A stretch of 64,000 nucleotides of DNA from Cesiribacter sp964504565 (GCA_964504565.1 CAZDEY010000011.1:1-64000); one strand, 5' to 3'; counted from the stretch's first letter, positions 34,563 through 43,897 are shown. The notes: a model not told the origin generated them from the letters alone. Numbers and translations: made by a program.

Positions 34563-35234
34563 ATGAAACCAATTGTATATTTATTATTCCCCCTACTGCT
34601 GGGGAGCCGGTTAGCTTTTGCCCAGGCTGCAGAAGATAAAAGTTCTATAGGATTAGAGCCGGTAAGCACCATAAAAATTCTGCCTATGTATGCCTTAGTG
34701 TACGATGTTCCTAGTATCCGCCTTGGCTATCAATGGGGTACCCGGGCCGATGGCTGGCAGGCCGAAGCCGGTTATGTTCCTAATATTAGGGAGGCGGTTA
34801 CAACTTCGGAGTATGAAAATAGTCGGTTTCCGAACTCACGAGGGTTTGCTTTACAGTTAGGAAAATACTGGGCGCTAAATCCGGAAAGCCTAACCTACTT
34901 TATGCTTACCGGCGAATACCGTCGATTCACCTACGATTACACTGGTTGGGTAGGTCAAGACTGCAGCGACGGCCAGTGTAACTATGAGCGGTTAGTCACA
35001 AATAGGGAACCGGTGGTTAGCCCAACCGTACACGCTATGTTCGGAAAAAGCTTTCTAACTAATAATGATCGCTTACAAATTGATATGGAAATGGGCATTG
35101 GGTATAAATGGGCCTTCGGTAATAGTTACGCTATCGATGATATTTTTCTGCTGGACTTTGAAGGAGATAACGGAGAAATACGCCGAAAAATGAGTTTCCG
35201 CCTGAACCTCAATATAGGCTTTCGAACAAAATAG
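34563..35234 (+). CDS. Secreted barrel-like outer membrane protein, hypothetical
   Basis: This 223-residue protein has an N-terminal signal peptide (ending near RLAFAQA). The rest consists of amphipathic strands with aromatic girdle residues (for example SIRLGYQWGTRADGWQAEAGY and YFMLTGEYRRFTYDY) and a final strand MSFRLNLNIGFRTK ending in a basic residue. This resembles DUF3575-type eight-stranded barrels. It is the third gene of a compact unit with two LVIVD lipoproteins, which suggests an outer-membrane anchor for them. Function unknown. Confidence 0.72.
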   Translation: MKPIVYLLFPLLLGSRLAFAQAAEDKSSIGLEPVSTIKILPMYALVYDVPSIRLGYQWGTRADGWQAEAGYVPNIREAVTTSEYENSRFPNSRGFALQLGKYWALNPESLTYFMLTGEYRRFTYDYTGWVGQDCSDGQCNYERLVTNREPVVSPTVHAMFGKSFLTNNDRLQIDMEMGIGYKWAFGNSYAIDDIFLLDFEGDNGEIRRKMSFRLNLNIGFRTK

Positions 35235-35268
35235 TGGCTCAGCAATCAATTTAATATCCAGATATTAC

Positions 35269-35276
35269 TATATTTG
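35269..35276 (+). promoter_or_regulatory. Predicted -7 element of the metH-metF transcript
   Basis: TATATTTG matches TAnnTTTG. Transcription would start close to 35281, exactly where the riboswitch P1 stem begins. Confidence 0.65.
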
Positions 35277-35280
35277 CATT

Positions 35281-35388
35281 GCTTATCCAGAAAGACGGAG
35301 GGACGGGCCCTACGAAGTCTTGGCAACCTGAGAACAGGCTTGATGGTGCCAAATCCCGACTTGGTTTTTAACTAAGTGAAGATGAGTT
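35281..35388 (+). ncRNA. SAM-I (S-box) riboswitch aptamer
   Basis: The conserved S-box core is present: GGAGGGAC, GGCCC, ACGAAGTC, GGCAACC, and later GGTGCCAAATCC. P1 is closed by GCTTATC (35281-35287) with GATGAGT (about 35380-35388) using G-U pairs. It lies in the metH leader, and SAM binding is expected to lower methionine synthase expression. Confidence 0.93.
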
Positions 35389-35402
35389 AGCAGATCCGGC
35401 TA

Positions 35403-35450
35403 ATCACTCCTGAGCTTTCGGGCTAAGCATAACCAGAGTGATATTTTTTT
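35403..35450 (+). terminator. Riboswitch expression platform: attenuator touching the metH start codon
   Basis: ATCACTC and GAGTGAT form a 7-bp outer stem with an inner AGC/GCT hairpin, followed by ATTTTTTT that ends at the ATG. The 3' strand of P1 (GAGTTAG) can alternatively pair with CTAA and CTC of the stem's 5' arm, giving a plausible antiterminator. Confidence 0.75.
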
Positions 35451-38400
35451 ATGATGCAAGCCGAACGTACTACACTACTCCGTAATCATTTAGCATCCCG
35501 TATTTTAGTTTTAGATGGGGCCATGGGTACCCAAATTCAGCAGTATAAACTTACTGAAGAAGACTACCGGGGCGAGCTGTTTAAAAGTCATGCCTCCGAC
35601 CTAAAGGGAAACAATGATTTGCTCAGCCTTACCCAGCCTCATATAATCCAGAAAATTCATGAAGCGTACCTAGAGGCTGGCGCTGATATTTTAGAAACCA
35701 ATACCTTTAGCGGAACCTCTATTGCCCAGGCCGACTATGCATTGGAAGATCAGGTGTACGAACTAAATAGAAAAAGCGCCGAAATAGCCCGACAGGCGGC
35801 CGATAAATACACCCAGCAAAACCCGGATAAACCTCGCTTTGTAGCCGGTTCAATTGGCCCTACCAACCGTACGGCCAGCATGAGTCCCGATGTAAACGAC
35901 CCGGCTTACCGCGCTGTAACCTTCGATGGCCTGGTAGAAGCCTATACCGAGCAGATAAAGGGCTTAACTGATGGCGGCGCAGATATTCTATTAATTGAAA
36001 CCGTATTTGATACCCTAAATTGTAAGGCTGCCCTGTTTGCCGCCGCCGAATACGCCCAAGCATCCGGGATTGAACTGCCCATAATGATTAGCGGTACCAT
36101 TACCGACGCCAGCGGCCGTACCCTAAGCGGACAAACCCCCACTGCCTTTTGGGCCAGCGTAAGCCACGCACCTATCCTCAGTATAGGCCTAAATTGCGCG
36201 CTGGGTGCCCGCCAACTAAAACCCTATATGCAGGAACTGCACCGCCAGGCCGATTGCCTGCTGAGTGCCCACCCCAACGCTGGCTTACCTAATGAGTTTG
36301 GTGGCTACGACCAAAGTGCCGAAGAGATGGCCGGTATCATTGAAGAGTTTTGTCAACAAGGCTTATTGAATATAATTGGCGGGTGTTGTGGAACCGGTCC
36401 CGAGCATATACAAGCTATTGCGGAAGTAGCTCAAAAGTATAAACCTCGTACCCCGGCCAAACCGGAGCCTCGCAGTTACTTCAGCGGTTTGGAGATGCTG
36501 AAGATTACCAAGGATATTAACTTTGTGAATATTGGGGAACGTACCAACGTAACTGGTTCTCGCAAATTTGCCCGGCTAATTAAAGAAGAAAAATTTGATG
36601 AAGCCCTTTCTGTTGCCGAAGATCAGGTAGAAGGCGGGGCCCAGATACTGGACGTTAATATGGACGAAGGCATGCTGGATAGTGAAAAGGCTATGCAGCA
36701 CTTCCTGAACCTGATAGCCGCTGAGCCCAGCATTAGCCGCCTGCCGGTTATGATTGACAGCAGTAAATGGACTGTGCTGGAAGCGGGCCTAAAGTGCATT
36801 CAGGGCAAAGGTATAGTTAACTCTGTCAGCTTAAAGAACGGCGAAGCAGAATTTCTACACCAGGCCCGGCTGGTTAAGCAGTACGGGGCGGCCGTAGTAG
36901 TTATGGCCTTTGATGAGGAAGGCCAGGCCGTAACCTTCGAAGATAAAATCCGGATATGTGAACGCAGCTACCGGCTGTTAACCGAACAGGTCGGCTTCCG
37001 CCCGCAGGATATTATTTTTGATCCTAATATTCTTACCGTGGCTACCGGCATTGAAGAGCACAATAACTACGCCGTAGACTTTATAAACGCCGCGCGTTGG
37101 ATTAAAGAAAACCTGCCCGGAGCTATGGTTAGCGGCGGTATCAGTAATATTTCATTCTCATTTAGGGGCAATGATGTAGTACGGGAGGCTATGCACAGTG
37201 CCTTTCTGTACCACGCCATAAAGGCCGGCCTGGATATGGGCATAGTAAATGCCGGCCAACTGGCGGTGTACGAAGAAATTGAGCCGGAACTTAAGCAAAG
37301 GGTAGAAGATGTACTGCTAAACCGCCGCCCCGATGCAACGGAAAGGTTAGTAGACCTGGCCGAAAAACTTAAGGAGCAAGGTTCTGAAAAAGGAGAAGTT
37401 CAGCAGCAGGAATGGCGAACCCAAACCGTGCAGGAAAGATTAAAACACGCCCTGATTAAAGGGATAACCGAATATATTGAAGAAGACGTAGAAGAGGCCC
37501 GGCAGCAGGCCGAGAAGCCACTACACGTTATTGAAGGCCCACTAATGGACGGTATGAACGTAGTGGGCGACTTGTTTGGCGAGGGTAAGATGTTCTTGCC
37601 ACAGGTAGTGAAGAGTGCCCGGGTAATGAAGAAAGCAGTAGCCTACTTACTGCCGTTTATGGAGGCTGAAAAATCGGAGCAAGCGCGGAGTGCTGGTAAA
37701 ATTTTATTGGCTACCGTTAAGGGCGATGTTCACGATATTGGTAAAAATATAGTAGGGGTAGTACTGGCGTGCAATAATTACGAAATTGTTGACTTAGGCG
37801 TAATGGTGCCCCTGCAGAAAATTTTAGATGAGGCCGAAAAAACCGGCGCCGATATTATTGGGCTGAGCGGACTAATTACCCCCTCGCTGGATGAAATGAT
37901 TTACGTAGCCGAAGAAATGAAGGCTAGGAAGATGAGCCAACCGCTACTGATTGGCGGGGCAACCACCAGTCGAATTCATACTGCCGTAAAAATTGCCCCG
38001 GCATTAGATAGCTCAGTAGTGCATGTTCTGGATGCCAGCAAAGCGGTAGGAGTGGCTTCTAAACTTCTTGGCTCTGAGAAAGAAGCATTTCAGAAGGAAA
38101 TTAGGGAAGAATACGACCGTATGCGTAGCGGCCACGAGCAGCGCCAGCGCGATAAAAATTATCTGGCTATTGAAGAAGCCCGGGCTAATCGCTACCCAAT
38201 TGATTGGTCGGGCTATACTCCCCCTAAGCCAAAATTTATTGGTCAGGAAAAGTTCATTAATTACCCTCTGGAAAAGATTGCTAAGTATATTGACTGGACG
38301 CCCTTCTTCCATGCCTGGGAATTAAGCGGGCGCTACCCTAAAATTTTCGACGATCCGGAAAAGGGCGAACAAGCTAAAAGCCTGTTTGCAGATGCTCAGA

Positions 38401-39137
38401 AAATGCTGCAGCAAATTATTGATGGCAAGTTGCTGCAAGCCAATGCGGTAATTGGCTTCTGGCCGGCGCATACTAAGGATGCCGATACTATTCAGGTTTT
38501 TGAAAACGGCCAGCGCCAAATGCCATATAAAGAATTGCATACCCTTAGGCAGCAAGGCCAAAAAGCTAAGCAATTACCCAATATGAGCTTTGCCGATTTT
38601 ATTGCCCCAGCGGAGCTAAATAAGGAAGATTACATTGGCGGCTTTGTAGTTACCGCCGGAATTGGTTTAGATAAATTAGTGGCTAAGTATGAGGCCGCGC
38701 ATGACGATTACAGCTCCATTATGGCCAAAGCCCTGGCCGATCGTTTGGCCGAAGCCTTTGCCGAACTTATGCACCAGCGCGTACGGCAAGATTTTTGGGG
38801 CTATGCTGAAGATGAAAATCTGGATAACGATTCCCTTATCCAGGAAAAATATAGAGGAATACGACCGGCCCCGGGCTACCCTGGCTGCCCCGACCATACC
38901 GAGAAAATTACCCTGTTCGAGTTACTGAATGCCGAAGATATAAACGTAAGCCTAACCGAGAACCTGGCGATGACCCCGGCTTCGTCGGTTAGTGGCTTCT
39001 ACTATAGCCACCCCGATAGTAAATATTTTGGCTTAGGCAAAATAGGCAAAGACCAAGTAGCCGATATTGCAAACCGCAAAGGCATTCCCTTCAAAGAAAT
39101 GGAACGCTGGCTAAAACCCAATTTGAACTATGATTAA
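35451..39137 (+). CDS. metH: Cobalamin-dependent methionine synthase
   Basis: This 1228-residue MetH methylates homocysteine from methyltetrahydrofolate through a cobalamin cofactor. It has all four modules. The homocysteine/zinc domain (about 10-325) has LDGAMGTQIQ and the zinc pair in IIGGCCGTGPEH. The folate domain (about 350-620) has NVGE-like NIGERTNVTGSRKF. The B12 domain (about 660-890) has the lower ligand His in DVHDIGKNIVGVVL. The reactivation domain (about 900-1228) has RIRPAxGYP-like GIRPAPGYPGCPDH. Start is one of two adjacent ATGs. It is controlled by the SAM-I riboswitch directly upstream, and metF follows after 98 bases. Confidence 0.98.
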   Translation: MMQAERTTLLRNHLASRILVLDGAMGTQIQQYKLTEEDYRGELFKSHASDLKGNNDLLSLTQPHIIQKIHEAYLEAGADILETNTFSGTSIAQADYALEDQVYELNRKSAEIARQAADKYTQQNPDKPRFVAGSIGPTNRTASMSPDVNDPAYRAVTFDGLVEAYTEQIKGLTDGGADILLIETVFDTLNCKAALFAAAEYAQASGIELPIMISGTITDASGRTLSGQTPTAFWASVSHAPILSIGLNCALGARQLKPYMQELHRQADCLLSAHPNAGLPNEFGGYDQSAEEMAGIIEEFCQQGLLNIIGGCCGTGPEHIQAIAEVAQKYKPRTPAKPEPRSYFSGLEMLKITKDINFVNIGERTNVTGSRKFARLIKEEKFDEALSVAEDQVEGGAQILDVNMDEGMLDSEKAMQHFLNLIAAEPSISRLPVMIDSSKWTVLEAGLKCIQGKGIVNSVSLKNGEAEFLHQARLVKQYGAAVVVMAFDEEGQAVTFEDKIRICERSYRLLTEQVGFRPQDIIFDPNILTVATGIEEHNNYAVDFINAARWIKENLPGAMVSGGISNISFSFRGNDVVREAMHSAFLYHAIKAGLDMGIVNAGQLAVYEEIEPELKQRVEDVLLNRRPDATERLVDLAEKLKEQGSEKGEVQQQEWRTQTVQERLKHALIKGITEYIEEDVEEARQQAEKPLHVIEGPLMDGMNVVGDLFGEGKMFLPQVVKSARVMKKAVAYLLPFMEAEKSEQARSAGKILLATVKGDVHDIGKNIVGVVLACNNYEIVDLGVMVPLQKILDEAEKTGADIIGLSGLITPSLDEMIYVAEEMKARKMSQPLLIGGATTSRIHTAVKIAPALDSSVVHVLDASKAVGVASKLLGSEKEAFQKEIREEYDRMRSGHEQRQRDKNYLAIEEARANRYPIDWSGYTPPKPKFIGQEKFINYPLEKIAKYIDWTPFFHAWELSGRYPKIFDDPEKGEQAKSLFADAQKMLQQIIDGKLLQANAVIGFWPAHTKDADTIQVFENGQRQMPYKELHTLRQQGQKAKQLPNMSFADFIAPAELNKEDYIGGFVVTAGIGLDKLVAKYEAAHDDYSSIMAKALADRLAEAFAELMHQRVRQDFWGYAEDENLDNDSLIQEKYRGIRPAPGYPGCPDHTEKITLFELLNAEDINVSLTENLAMTPASSVSGFYYSHPDSKYFGLGKIGKDQVADIANRKGIPFKEMERWLKPNLNYD

Positions 39138-39235
39138 AGAGTAGATTGGAGACGTTAGACATGAGATTGGAGATAGTCTCAGCCTTTGATCATCCTACTC
39201 AATACTCATGACTCAAGACTCACTACTAACCAAAA
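39138..39235. repeat. Mosaic low-complexity intergenic segment E
   Basis: It contains GATTGGAGA repeated as GATTGGAGAC and GATTGGAGATAG, GTTAGACAT (39154-39162, shared with B), and ACTCATGACTCAAGACTCACT. It separates metH from metF and has no recognisable terminator. Confidence 0.7.
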
Positions 39236-40189
39236 ATGAAAATAACCGAACACCTAAATAAAGCTGATAAAACGCTATTCTCCTTTGAAGTGCTGCCGCC
39301 TTTGCGCGGGCAAAGTATTCAGAGCCTGTTCGACCATATGGACCCGCTTATGGAGTTTAATCCTCCGTTTGTGGATGTTACCTACCATAGAGAAGAGTAC
39401 ATCTATAAAAAGCGGCCGGATGGGTTTCACGAGAAAGTAAGCATACGGAAACGCCCGGGTACCGTAGGCATTTGTGCGGCTATTAACCATCGCTACCAGG
39501 TTGATACCGTACCCCACATAATTTGCGGAGGGTTTAGCCGGAGTGAAACCGAAAATGCCCTTATAGACCTGGATTATCTGGGAATTCAGAATGTTTTGCT
39601 ACTGCGGGGCGATGGTATTAAAAGTGAGCCGAGCTTTAAGCCGGAGCCGGATGGCCATGCCTACGCTATTGATTTAGTAAAGCAAGTATCTGAAATGAAT
39701 AACGGGGTGTACCTACACGAAGAAATGGAAAATGCCTCGCCTACTACCTTTTGTATAGGAGTGGCCGGCTACCCCGAAAAGCATGAGGAAGCCGCCAACT
39801 TACAACTAGATATAAGAAGGCTGAAGGAAAAAGTAGACGCCGGGGCCGACTATATTGTAACTCAAATGTTCTACGACAACCAGAAGTTTTTCAGGTTTGT
39901 GGAAGCTTGTCGCAACAATGGTATTGATGTGCCCATTATACCGGGCCTAAAACCTATAACAGCTCTCTCACAACTTACAATTCTGCCTAAAATATTTCAT
40001 ATTGATATCCCTGACGCTCTAGTAAATGATTTGCTGAAGTGCAAGGATAATAGCGACGCTAAGGAAGTAGGCGTAGCCTGGGCTATTGAACAAAGTAAAG
40101 AACTTATTAAAGCAGGAATTCCTTGCCTGCATTATTATAGTATGGGCAAAAGCGAAAGTGTATACCGGGTTGCTAAAGAAATATTCTAA
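39236..40189 (+). CDS. metF: Methylenetetrahydrofolate reductase
   Basis: This 317-residue FAD-dependent TIM-barrel enzyme makes methyltetrahydrofolate for MetH. It has FSFEVLPPLRGQSIQSL (the catalytic Glu region), FVDVTYHREEYI, LLLRGDG, CIGVAGYPEKHEEA, and ADYIVTQMFYDNQKFFRF. Length is typical. The gene lies 98 bases behind metH on the same strand. The mosaic segment between has no clear promoter, so it probably shares the riboswitch-controlled transcript. A bidirectional terminator follows directly. Confidence 0.96.
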   Translation: MKITEHLNKADKTLFSFEVLPPLRGQSIQSLFDHMDPLMEFNPPFVDVTYHREEYIYKKRPDGFHEKVSIRKRPGTVGICAAINHRYQVDTVPHIICGGFSRSETENALIDLDYLGIQNVLLLRGDGIKSEPSFKPEPDGHAYAIDLVKQVSEMNNGVYLHEEMENASPTTFCIGVAGYPEKHEEAANLQLDIRRLKEKVDAGADYIVTQMFYDNQKFFRFVEACRNNGIDVPIIPGLKPITALSQLTILPKIFHIDIPDALVNDLLKCKDNSDAKEVGVAWAIEQSKELIKAGIPCLHYYSMGKSESVYRVAKEIF

Positions 40190-40191
40190 TT

Positions 40192-40222
40192 AAAAAGGCT
40201 TCCGGATAAGGGAAGCCTTTTT
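40192..40222. terminator. Bidirectional terminator between metF and DEAD-box helicase
   Basis: AAAAAGGCTTCC and GGAAGCCTTTTT form a 12-bp perfect stem with a 7-nt loop. A and T runs make it usable from both sides. Confidence 0.92.
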
Positions 40223-40271
40223 AGTATTTTTTAGCTGCGATGTTCCACTAAGAGATAAACCCAAGCGTGTT

Positions 40272-41999
40272 TTATCGCTTTTTGCTAAACTTTCTATCAG
40301 ATTTTTTACCGTTAGGTTTAGCCCAACCAGCACCGTGTTTAACACTCTTCTTCTGGTTTTTCTTTTCCCTTCTTTCGCCTACCGATTTGCCTCGGCCCCC
40401 GGCTAATTGCGCTATAGGGTCTTCTTTACCGAAACGCTGCTCCAGTTTCTTAACTATTGTCCGGGCATCTTCCTCGCTGGCAGTTAAAAAAGAATGGCGA
40501 TCGTGGATATCGATACGGCCAATGAAACTGCCTTTAACACCGGTTTCTTCGTGAATGAACGAAAGTAGTTGCGCGGGAGTAACGTTATCGTGCTTGCCGA
40601 ATGCCAGCTTAAAGCGGGCCTCGTCGGTGCTAAGGTTGGTCCTACTTTCGTTGCGGCCGTTATCCTGCCGGTCAGAATTTCTTTCTTTTTTATCTTTTAG
40701 CTTAGCCGATGGGCCAGGTTCTGGTAAGCGTACCACCTGGCTTAATAGAGTAGCTACTAACTGTTGCGGATCTTGGCTGGTAAGTAACTCGGCAGCTAAT
40801 TTAGTGTAGGTATCAGCGTCGGGCTGGGCTTCAAACTCGCTAACCTGACGGTATACTACTTTTAACCGGGCCGTTAGTACTTCCTCGCGGGTTGGCAAAG
40901 TGCCTTTCTCAATGTCAGCTTTAGTTATGCGTTTAATCTGGTCCAGCTTGCGGCGGTCGCCGGGCGAAACCAGTGAAATTGCAATCCCCTCTTTACCCGC
41001 TCTACCAGTACGGCCAATCCGGTGTACGTAACTTTCCGGGTCGTTCGGAAGGCTGTAATTAACCACGTGGGTTAGGTCTTGCACATCAATACCCCGGGCA
41101 GCCACATCAGTAGCAACCAATATTTTGGTTTGGCCGCTGCGGAATTTACTTAATATACGCTCCCGTTGATTTTGGGCAATATCACCGTTAAGGGCTTCGG
41201 CGCTAAAGCCTTTGCGTTCAAGTTCAGTAGCCAACTCGCCGGTTTCTACTTTAGTACGGCAAAATACAACTCCGTAAAAGTTAGGGTTTCCGTCCAGAAT
41301 ACGACACAGGGCAGCTGGTTTATCGCTTACGTGCACCATAAAGTACTCCTGCTTAACTGATGATGCAGTTTCCTGAGGCTGCTCCGCCGCCAATACTTCA
41401 TACTCGCCCATATATGATTCGGCCAGCCTTAGTATGGCCTTAGGCATAGTTGCCGAGAACAGAAGCATTTGGCGGTCAGTGTTGGCCTGCTTCATAATTT
41501 CTTCTACCTCTTCGGCAAAGCCCATGTTCAGCATTTCGTCGGCTTCATCCAGCACCACAAAGCGAACCTGGTCTAATTGCAGCACGTTTCTGCCTAGCAT
41601 ATCAATAACGCGGCCGGGCGTACCAACCACAATATCGGCTCCTTTTTTTAGGGCTTTAATTTGGGTTTGGATAGGCTGACCACCGTATACGCTACAAACT
41701 TTTAACGCTCTATCTGGCGCTAGTGAAGTTATTTCGTCACAAACCTGCAAGCAAAGCTCGCGGGTTGGGGTAAGCACTATAGCCTGAACGTAGCCTTTAG
41801 GGCTAATTTTTTCTAAGATAGGAATACCAAAGGCAGCAGTTTTGCCGGTACCGGTTTGGGCTTTTGCCACTAAATCGGTAGAACCAGCTAATAAATGCGG
41901 TATGGTTAAGGACTGGATGGGAGTAGGGTTTACAAAGCCCTTGCGTTCCAGGGCGGCCAGAATGGCATCCGAAACTCCCAGATTTTTGAAATTTTCCAA
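40272..41999 (-). CDS. deaD: DEAD-box RNA helicase, DeaD/CsdA-like
   Basis: This 575-residue RNA helicase has all core motifs: AKAQTGTGKTAAFG (Walker A), TPTRELCLQV, VLDEADEMLNMGF, FSATMPKAI, ATDVAARGIDVQ and YVHRIGRTGRAGKEG. After the core comes a DbpA-type RNA-binding domain (about 480-545, with KGSFIGRIDIHDRHSFL) and a Lys/Arg-rich tail. This layout is that of DeaD/CsdA, which unwinds structured RNA during ribosome assembly and in the cold. A consensus -7 element sits 21 bases upstream. Confidence 0.95.
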   Translation of the reverse strand: MENFKNLGVSDAILAALERKGFVNPTPIQSLTIPHLLAGSTDLVAKAQTGTGKTAAFGIPILEKISPKGYVQAIVLTPTRELCLQVCDEITSLAPDRALKVCSVYGGQPIQTQIKALKKGADIVVGTPGRVIDMLGRNVLQLDQVRFVVLDEADEMLNMGFAEEVEEIMKQANTDRQMLLFSATMPKAILRLAESYMGEYEVLAAEQPQETASSVKQEYFMVHVSDKPAALCRILDGNPNFYGVVFCRTKVETGELATELERKGFSAEALNGDIAQNQRERILSKFRSGQTKILVATDVAARGIDVQDLTHVVNYSLPNDPESYVHRIGRTGRAGKEGIAISLVSPGDRRKLDQIKRITKADIEKGTLPTREEVLTARLKVVYRQVSEFEAQPDADTYTKLAAELLTSQDPQQLVATLLSQVVRLPEPGPSAKLKDKKERNSDRQDNGRNESRTNLSTDEARFKLAFGKHDNVTPAQLLSFIHEETGVKGSFIGRIDIHDRHSFLTASEEDARTIVKKLEQRFGKEDPIAQLAGGRGKSVGERREKKNQKKSVKHGAGWAKPNGKKSDRKFSKKR

Positions 42000-42020
42000 T
42001 ATTTTTTACGAATAAGAATG

Positions 42021-42028
42021 CAAAGCTA
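42021..42028 (-). promoter_or_regulatory. Predicted -7 element of the deaD-like helicase
   Basis: The minus strand reads TAGCTTTG, matching TAnnTTTG, 21 bases before the start codon. Confidence 0.55.
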
Positions 42029-42220
42029 CTGCTTTTACAGCACAATCTTCACCATAATGTAAATTATCTCAATTTAATTCAGTATTAATAATATATTCTT
42101 TTATACTAGAATCCATCGATACCTTATTTTTATATGCCCAGAAAATTTCTTCCTATGCTCCCAACACTATTGGTCTACAAGTATAGTAGATCGGAATAAT
42201 CTAAAATTGTAGATTGCGAC

Positions 42221-43078
42221 ATGAGCAAAATTCCGTACCTGGTTGAGTGCCCAAGGGATGCTATGCAGGGTATTCCCCAATTTATTGATACCGATAAGAA
42301 AGTAGCCTACCTCAATACCTTACTAAAGGTTGGGTTTTCCGTTTTGGACTGCGGTAGTTTTGTATCGCCAAAAGCTATTCCCCAGATGGCCGATACGGCT
42401 CAAGTGCTTCCCCAACTAGAGCATTCGGATACTGAGTTGCTGGTAATAGTAGCTAATACCCGAGGTGCCGAAGATGCGGTTAAATTTCCCCGGGTCGACT
42501 GGCTAGGCTTTCCGCTAAGTATAAGCGAAACTTTTCAGCAGCGAAATACTAATAAAAGCATTAAAGAAGCCTTGCAAAGCCTGGCTACTATACAAAGCAT
42601 AGCTCAGCAGGCAAATAAAAGAGTAGTCTGTTACCTAAGTATGGCGTTTGGTAACCCTTATAACGATAGCTACAGCCCAGCACTTATAGGGGAATTTAGT
42701 AAAAAGGTAACCGACTTAGGCATTACCTCTATAAGCTTGGCCGATACTATTGGCTCGGCAACAACCGAAAATATTGGAACAGTTTATAAGGCGGCTACCG
42801 AAAGTAATCCTGAAACTAAAGTAGGCCTGCACCTCCACAGCCGGCCGGAGGATGTATACCGCAAAACCCTGGCAGCCTGGCAGGCCGGTTGCCATTGGCT
42901 AGACGGAGCAATTAATGGCTACGGCGGATGCCCTATGGCTAAAGATGACCTTACCGGAAATATGGCTACTGAAGAAATAGTACGCGCCCTGAATGATGAG
43001 CAAGTGGCAACCTCAATTAACCAGGAAGCGTTTGCCCAAGCCATTAGCATGGCAGGCCAAATTTTCCCAAACCATTAA
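42221..43078 (+). CDS. Hydroxymethylglutaryl-CoA lyase
   Basis: This 285-residue TIM-barrel lyase cleaves HMG-CoA to acetoacetate and acetyl-CoA in leucine breakdown. It has VECPRDAMQGIP (catalytic Arg-Asp; family usually has RDGLQ), DCGSFVSPKAIPQMAD, HLHSRPED (metal-binding His) and the mobile-loop Cys in GGCPMAKDDLTGN. Length is slightly short but complete. A 6-bp inverted repeat (AATCTA/TAGATT, 42198-42215) lies just before the ATG and could be an operator. A TPR protein gene follows on the same strand. Confidence 0.93.
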   Translation: MSKIPYLVECPRDAMQGIPQFIDTDKKVAYLNTLLKVGFSVLDCGSFVSPKAIPQMADTAQVLPQLEHSDTELLVIVANTRGAEDAVKFPRVDWLGFPLSISETFQQRNTNKSIKEALQSLATIQSIAQQANKRVVCYLSMAFGNPYNDSYSPALIGEFSKKVTDLGITSISLADTIGSATTENIGTVYKAATESNPETKVGLHLHSRPEDVYRKTLAAWQAGCHWLDGAINGYGGCPMAKDDLTGNMATEEIVRALNDEQVATSINQEAFAQAISMAGQIFPNH

Positions 43079-43216
43079 AGCCACATTTTGGGGTAATTCT
43101 TACATAGAACAGATAAGCCCTACTTTGGGTTAGATAAGGCTTTAGTAAGTGTATACTTTAGCACTATGGAAATGAGGTTACAGTTCCGACTTAGCCTCGC
43201 CTTTATCTGTAGTATT

Positions 43217-43861
43217 ATGAAGAAAGTCTTAATTATAGCCTCATTTGCACTGGCTGCTGTATTTCAGGCCCAAGCCCAGAAGGTAGATGGAGCCATTGCT
43301 TATTTAGAGCAAGGAAGCCAACAGTACGAAAATAAAAACTACCGCGAGGCGTTTTTAAGCTTTAATCAGGCTATTGAAGCCCGGCCCAATTTTGCCGAGG
43401 CGTACTATATGCGCGGAAATGCCAAGAAGGCTTTTGAAGATTTGCACGGGGCTATGAAGGATTTCAACCATGCGTTGGAATTAAACGAAAACCTGGCCGA
43501 TGCGTATTTTCAGCGAGGAAATCTGAAGTTCAATCTTCAGGACTACTACGGTGCCATTGCCGATTTTACTAAAACTATAGAAAAAGACGGTGACCACCAG
43601 GAGGCTTACTACTGGCGTGGCATGGCCAAGCAGCAAATTGAGGCCTACGAAGATGCGATCAACGATTGCTCTAAAATCATAGAAATGAATCCTAAAAATA
43701 TTGATGCCTTCTTTCTTCGCGGCTTACTAAGAATTGAACACGGGCAAACCGAACAGGGCTGTCTGGATTTAAGTAAGGCCGGTGAATTAGGCGACATAAA
43801 AGCTTACGAGGTAATTCGTGAGAAGTGTAACCAAAAGTGTTTTGTACGAGAGGCTTATTAG
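43217..43861 (+). CDS. Secreted TPR-repeat protein
   Basis: This 214-residue exported protein starts at ATG 43217 (MKKVLIIASFALAAVFQAQAQ), giving a clean signal peptide; an upstream in-frame ATG at 43166 would bury it. Five tetratricopeptide repeats follow (about 25-200), for example FAEAYYMRGNAKKAFEDLHG and ADAYFQRGNLKFNLQDYYG. TPR proteins are scaffolds, and the partner is unknown. A strong terminator lies 37 bases after the stop. Confidence 0.88.
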   Translation: MKKVLIIASFALAAVFQAQAQKVDGAIAYLEQGSQQYENKNYREAFLSFNQAIEARPNFAEAYYMRGNAKKAFEDLHGAMKDFNHALELNENLADAYFQRGNLKFNLQDYYGAIADFTKTIEKDGDHQEAYYWRGMAKQQIEAYEDAINDCSKIIEMNPKNIDAFFLRGLLRIEHGQTEQGCLDLSKAGELGDIKAYEVIREKCNQKCFVREAY

Positions 43862-43897
43862 TGCCTACTAGCTAGTTAACAGGTGATTATGAACGTG

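Noticed and set aside
43079..43166. Terminator after HMG-CoA lyase (AAGCC..GGCTT)
   Set aside because: Only five base pairs with an 18-nt loop and no T run.
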